Origin: Candidatus Gallimonas caecicola
Lineage (GTDB): Bacteria > Bacillota > Clostridia > Christensenellales > Borkfalkiaceae
Length of the DNA: 6,962 nt
NCBI GenBank assembly: GCA_904394195.1
Contig: CAJFNH010000069.1
Location: forward strand, 1-6,962
Direction: 5' to 3'
Both the position numbers and the translations under genes were made by a program. The stretch's first letter is position 1; each line of letters begins with the position of its first letter. Positions 6,890 to 6,962 of this stretch are shown here, piece by piece. The notes beneath the pieces are model-generated. The model saw nothing but the letters and a program-made list of their open reading frames with translations. It was not told the DNA's origin and ran no database searches.

Positions 6890-6918
6890 TTGACGGAATT
6901 GGATGGATATACTATTAT
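6890..6918 (+). promoter_or_regulatory. SigA-type promoter for the gene starting at 6956
   Basis: TTGACG (6890-6895), a 17-base spacer and TATTAT (6913-6918) each differ from consensus at one position. The predicted start near 6925 gives a leader of about 30 bases, followed by a ribosome binding site and a GTG start. Confidence 0.75.
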
Positions 6919-6920
6919 GA

Positions 6921-6939
6921 TGATATTAAACTAATATCA
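6921..6939 (+). promoter_or_regulatory. Operator-like perfect inverted repeat over the transcription start
   Basis: TGATATTA (6921-6928) and TAATATCA (6932-6939) are perfect inverted arms around AAC. The repeat begins two bases after the -10 box and covers the predicted start, the standard place for a dimeric repressor to block RNA polymerase. I cannot assign the repressor. It does not match CIRCE, the LexA box or the CtsR repeat. As RNA it would form only a weak all-but-AU hairpin. Confidence 0.6.
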
Positions 6940-6944
6940 CTTTT

Positions 6945-6950
6945 GGAGGG
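6945..6950 (+). promoter_or_regulatory. Ribosome binding site of the gene at the right edge
   Basis: GGAGGG lies five bases before GTG at 6956. With the promoter and leader it marks a true translation start rather than a chance GTG. Confidence 0.7.
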
Positions 6951-6955
6951 TAAAA

Positions 6956-6962
6956 GTGGCAA
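6956..6962 (+). CDS. Start of an unidentified rightward gene (cut off by window)
   Basis: Only GTG GCA A is present, so the protein begins Met-Ala. The call rests on the preceding features: promoter at 6890-6918, inverted repeat at 6921-6939 and GGAGGG at 6945-6950. Nothing can be said about function from two codons. The operator-like repeat suggests a regulated rather than constitutive gene. Confidence 0.5.

Larger units (their letters stand above)
6768..6955. other. Divergent intergenic regulatory region
   Basis: About 190 bases separate the leftward LRR gene from a rightward gene that starts at 6956. The left part carries the LRR promoter. The right part is much more AT-rich and carries a second promoter, a perfect inverted repeat and possible further protein-binding sites. 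I saw no small ORF or RNA gene here. Confidence 0.8.

Noticed and set aside
6768..6955. Riboswitch or small RNA in the divergent intergenic region
   Set aside because: Both leaders are only about 30 bases from predicted start to start codon, too short for a known riboswitch, and no stable GC-rich stem with a T tract is seen.

Overview
This window looks like the chromosome of a GC-rich member of the Bacillota, most likely a Clostridia-type anaerobe. Three things point that way: the mutS-mutL-miaA order followed by a YnbB-type PLP enzyme, consensus SigA-type promoters with strong AGGAG ribosome binding sites, and a small BspA-type leucine-rich-repeat protein. The species cannot be named from the sequence alone.

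Positions 1-6210 hold a tightly packed rightward operon. It contains mutS (5' end outside the window), mutL, miaA and ynbB. Every junction is a stop/start overlap: GTGA at 2209, ATGA at 4095, and an 11-base overlap at 4990-5000. The four proteins are therefore probably made by translational coupling from one transcript. MutS and MutL carry out DNA mismatch repair. MutL has the metal-binding C-terminal endonuclease motifs, so this is the MutH-independent type of repair. MiaA prenylates A37 of UNN-reading tRNAs. YnbB is a fold-type I PLP enzyme of the methionine gamma-lyase-like family. A hairpin with a T-rich tail at 6221-6254 ends the operon. No hfq lies between miaA and ynbB, where it often sits in Bacillota.

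Positions 6258-6767, on the minus strand and convergent with the operon, encode a 169-residue LRR_5/BspA-like protein without a signal peptide. It is driven by an exact consensus promoter (TTGACA, 17 bases, TATAAT) at 6803-6831.

Positions 6768-6955 are a divergent intergenic region. It holds the minus-strand promoter and, pointing right, a second promoter (TTGACG, 17 bases, TATTAT). A perfect 8-3-8 inverted repeat covers the predicted transcription start, and a GGAGGG ribosome binding site precedes a GTG start at 6956. Only two codons of that rightward gene are present, so it cannot be identified. The inverted repeat marks it as probably controlled by a dimeric repressor.

Most of the window is conserved housekeeping sequence. 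The points worth a second look are small: departures from family motifs in MutL, MutS and MiaA, a missing beta-clamp peptide in MutS, an AT-rich patch inside miaA, and the operator-like palindrome at the right edge. I saw no CRISPR array, mobile element, RNA gene or clearly new multi-gene system.
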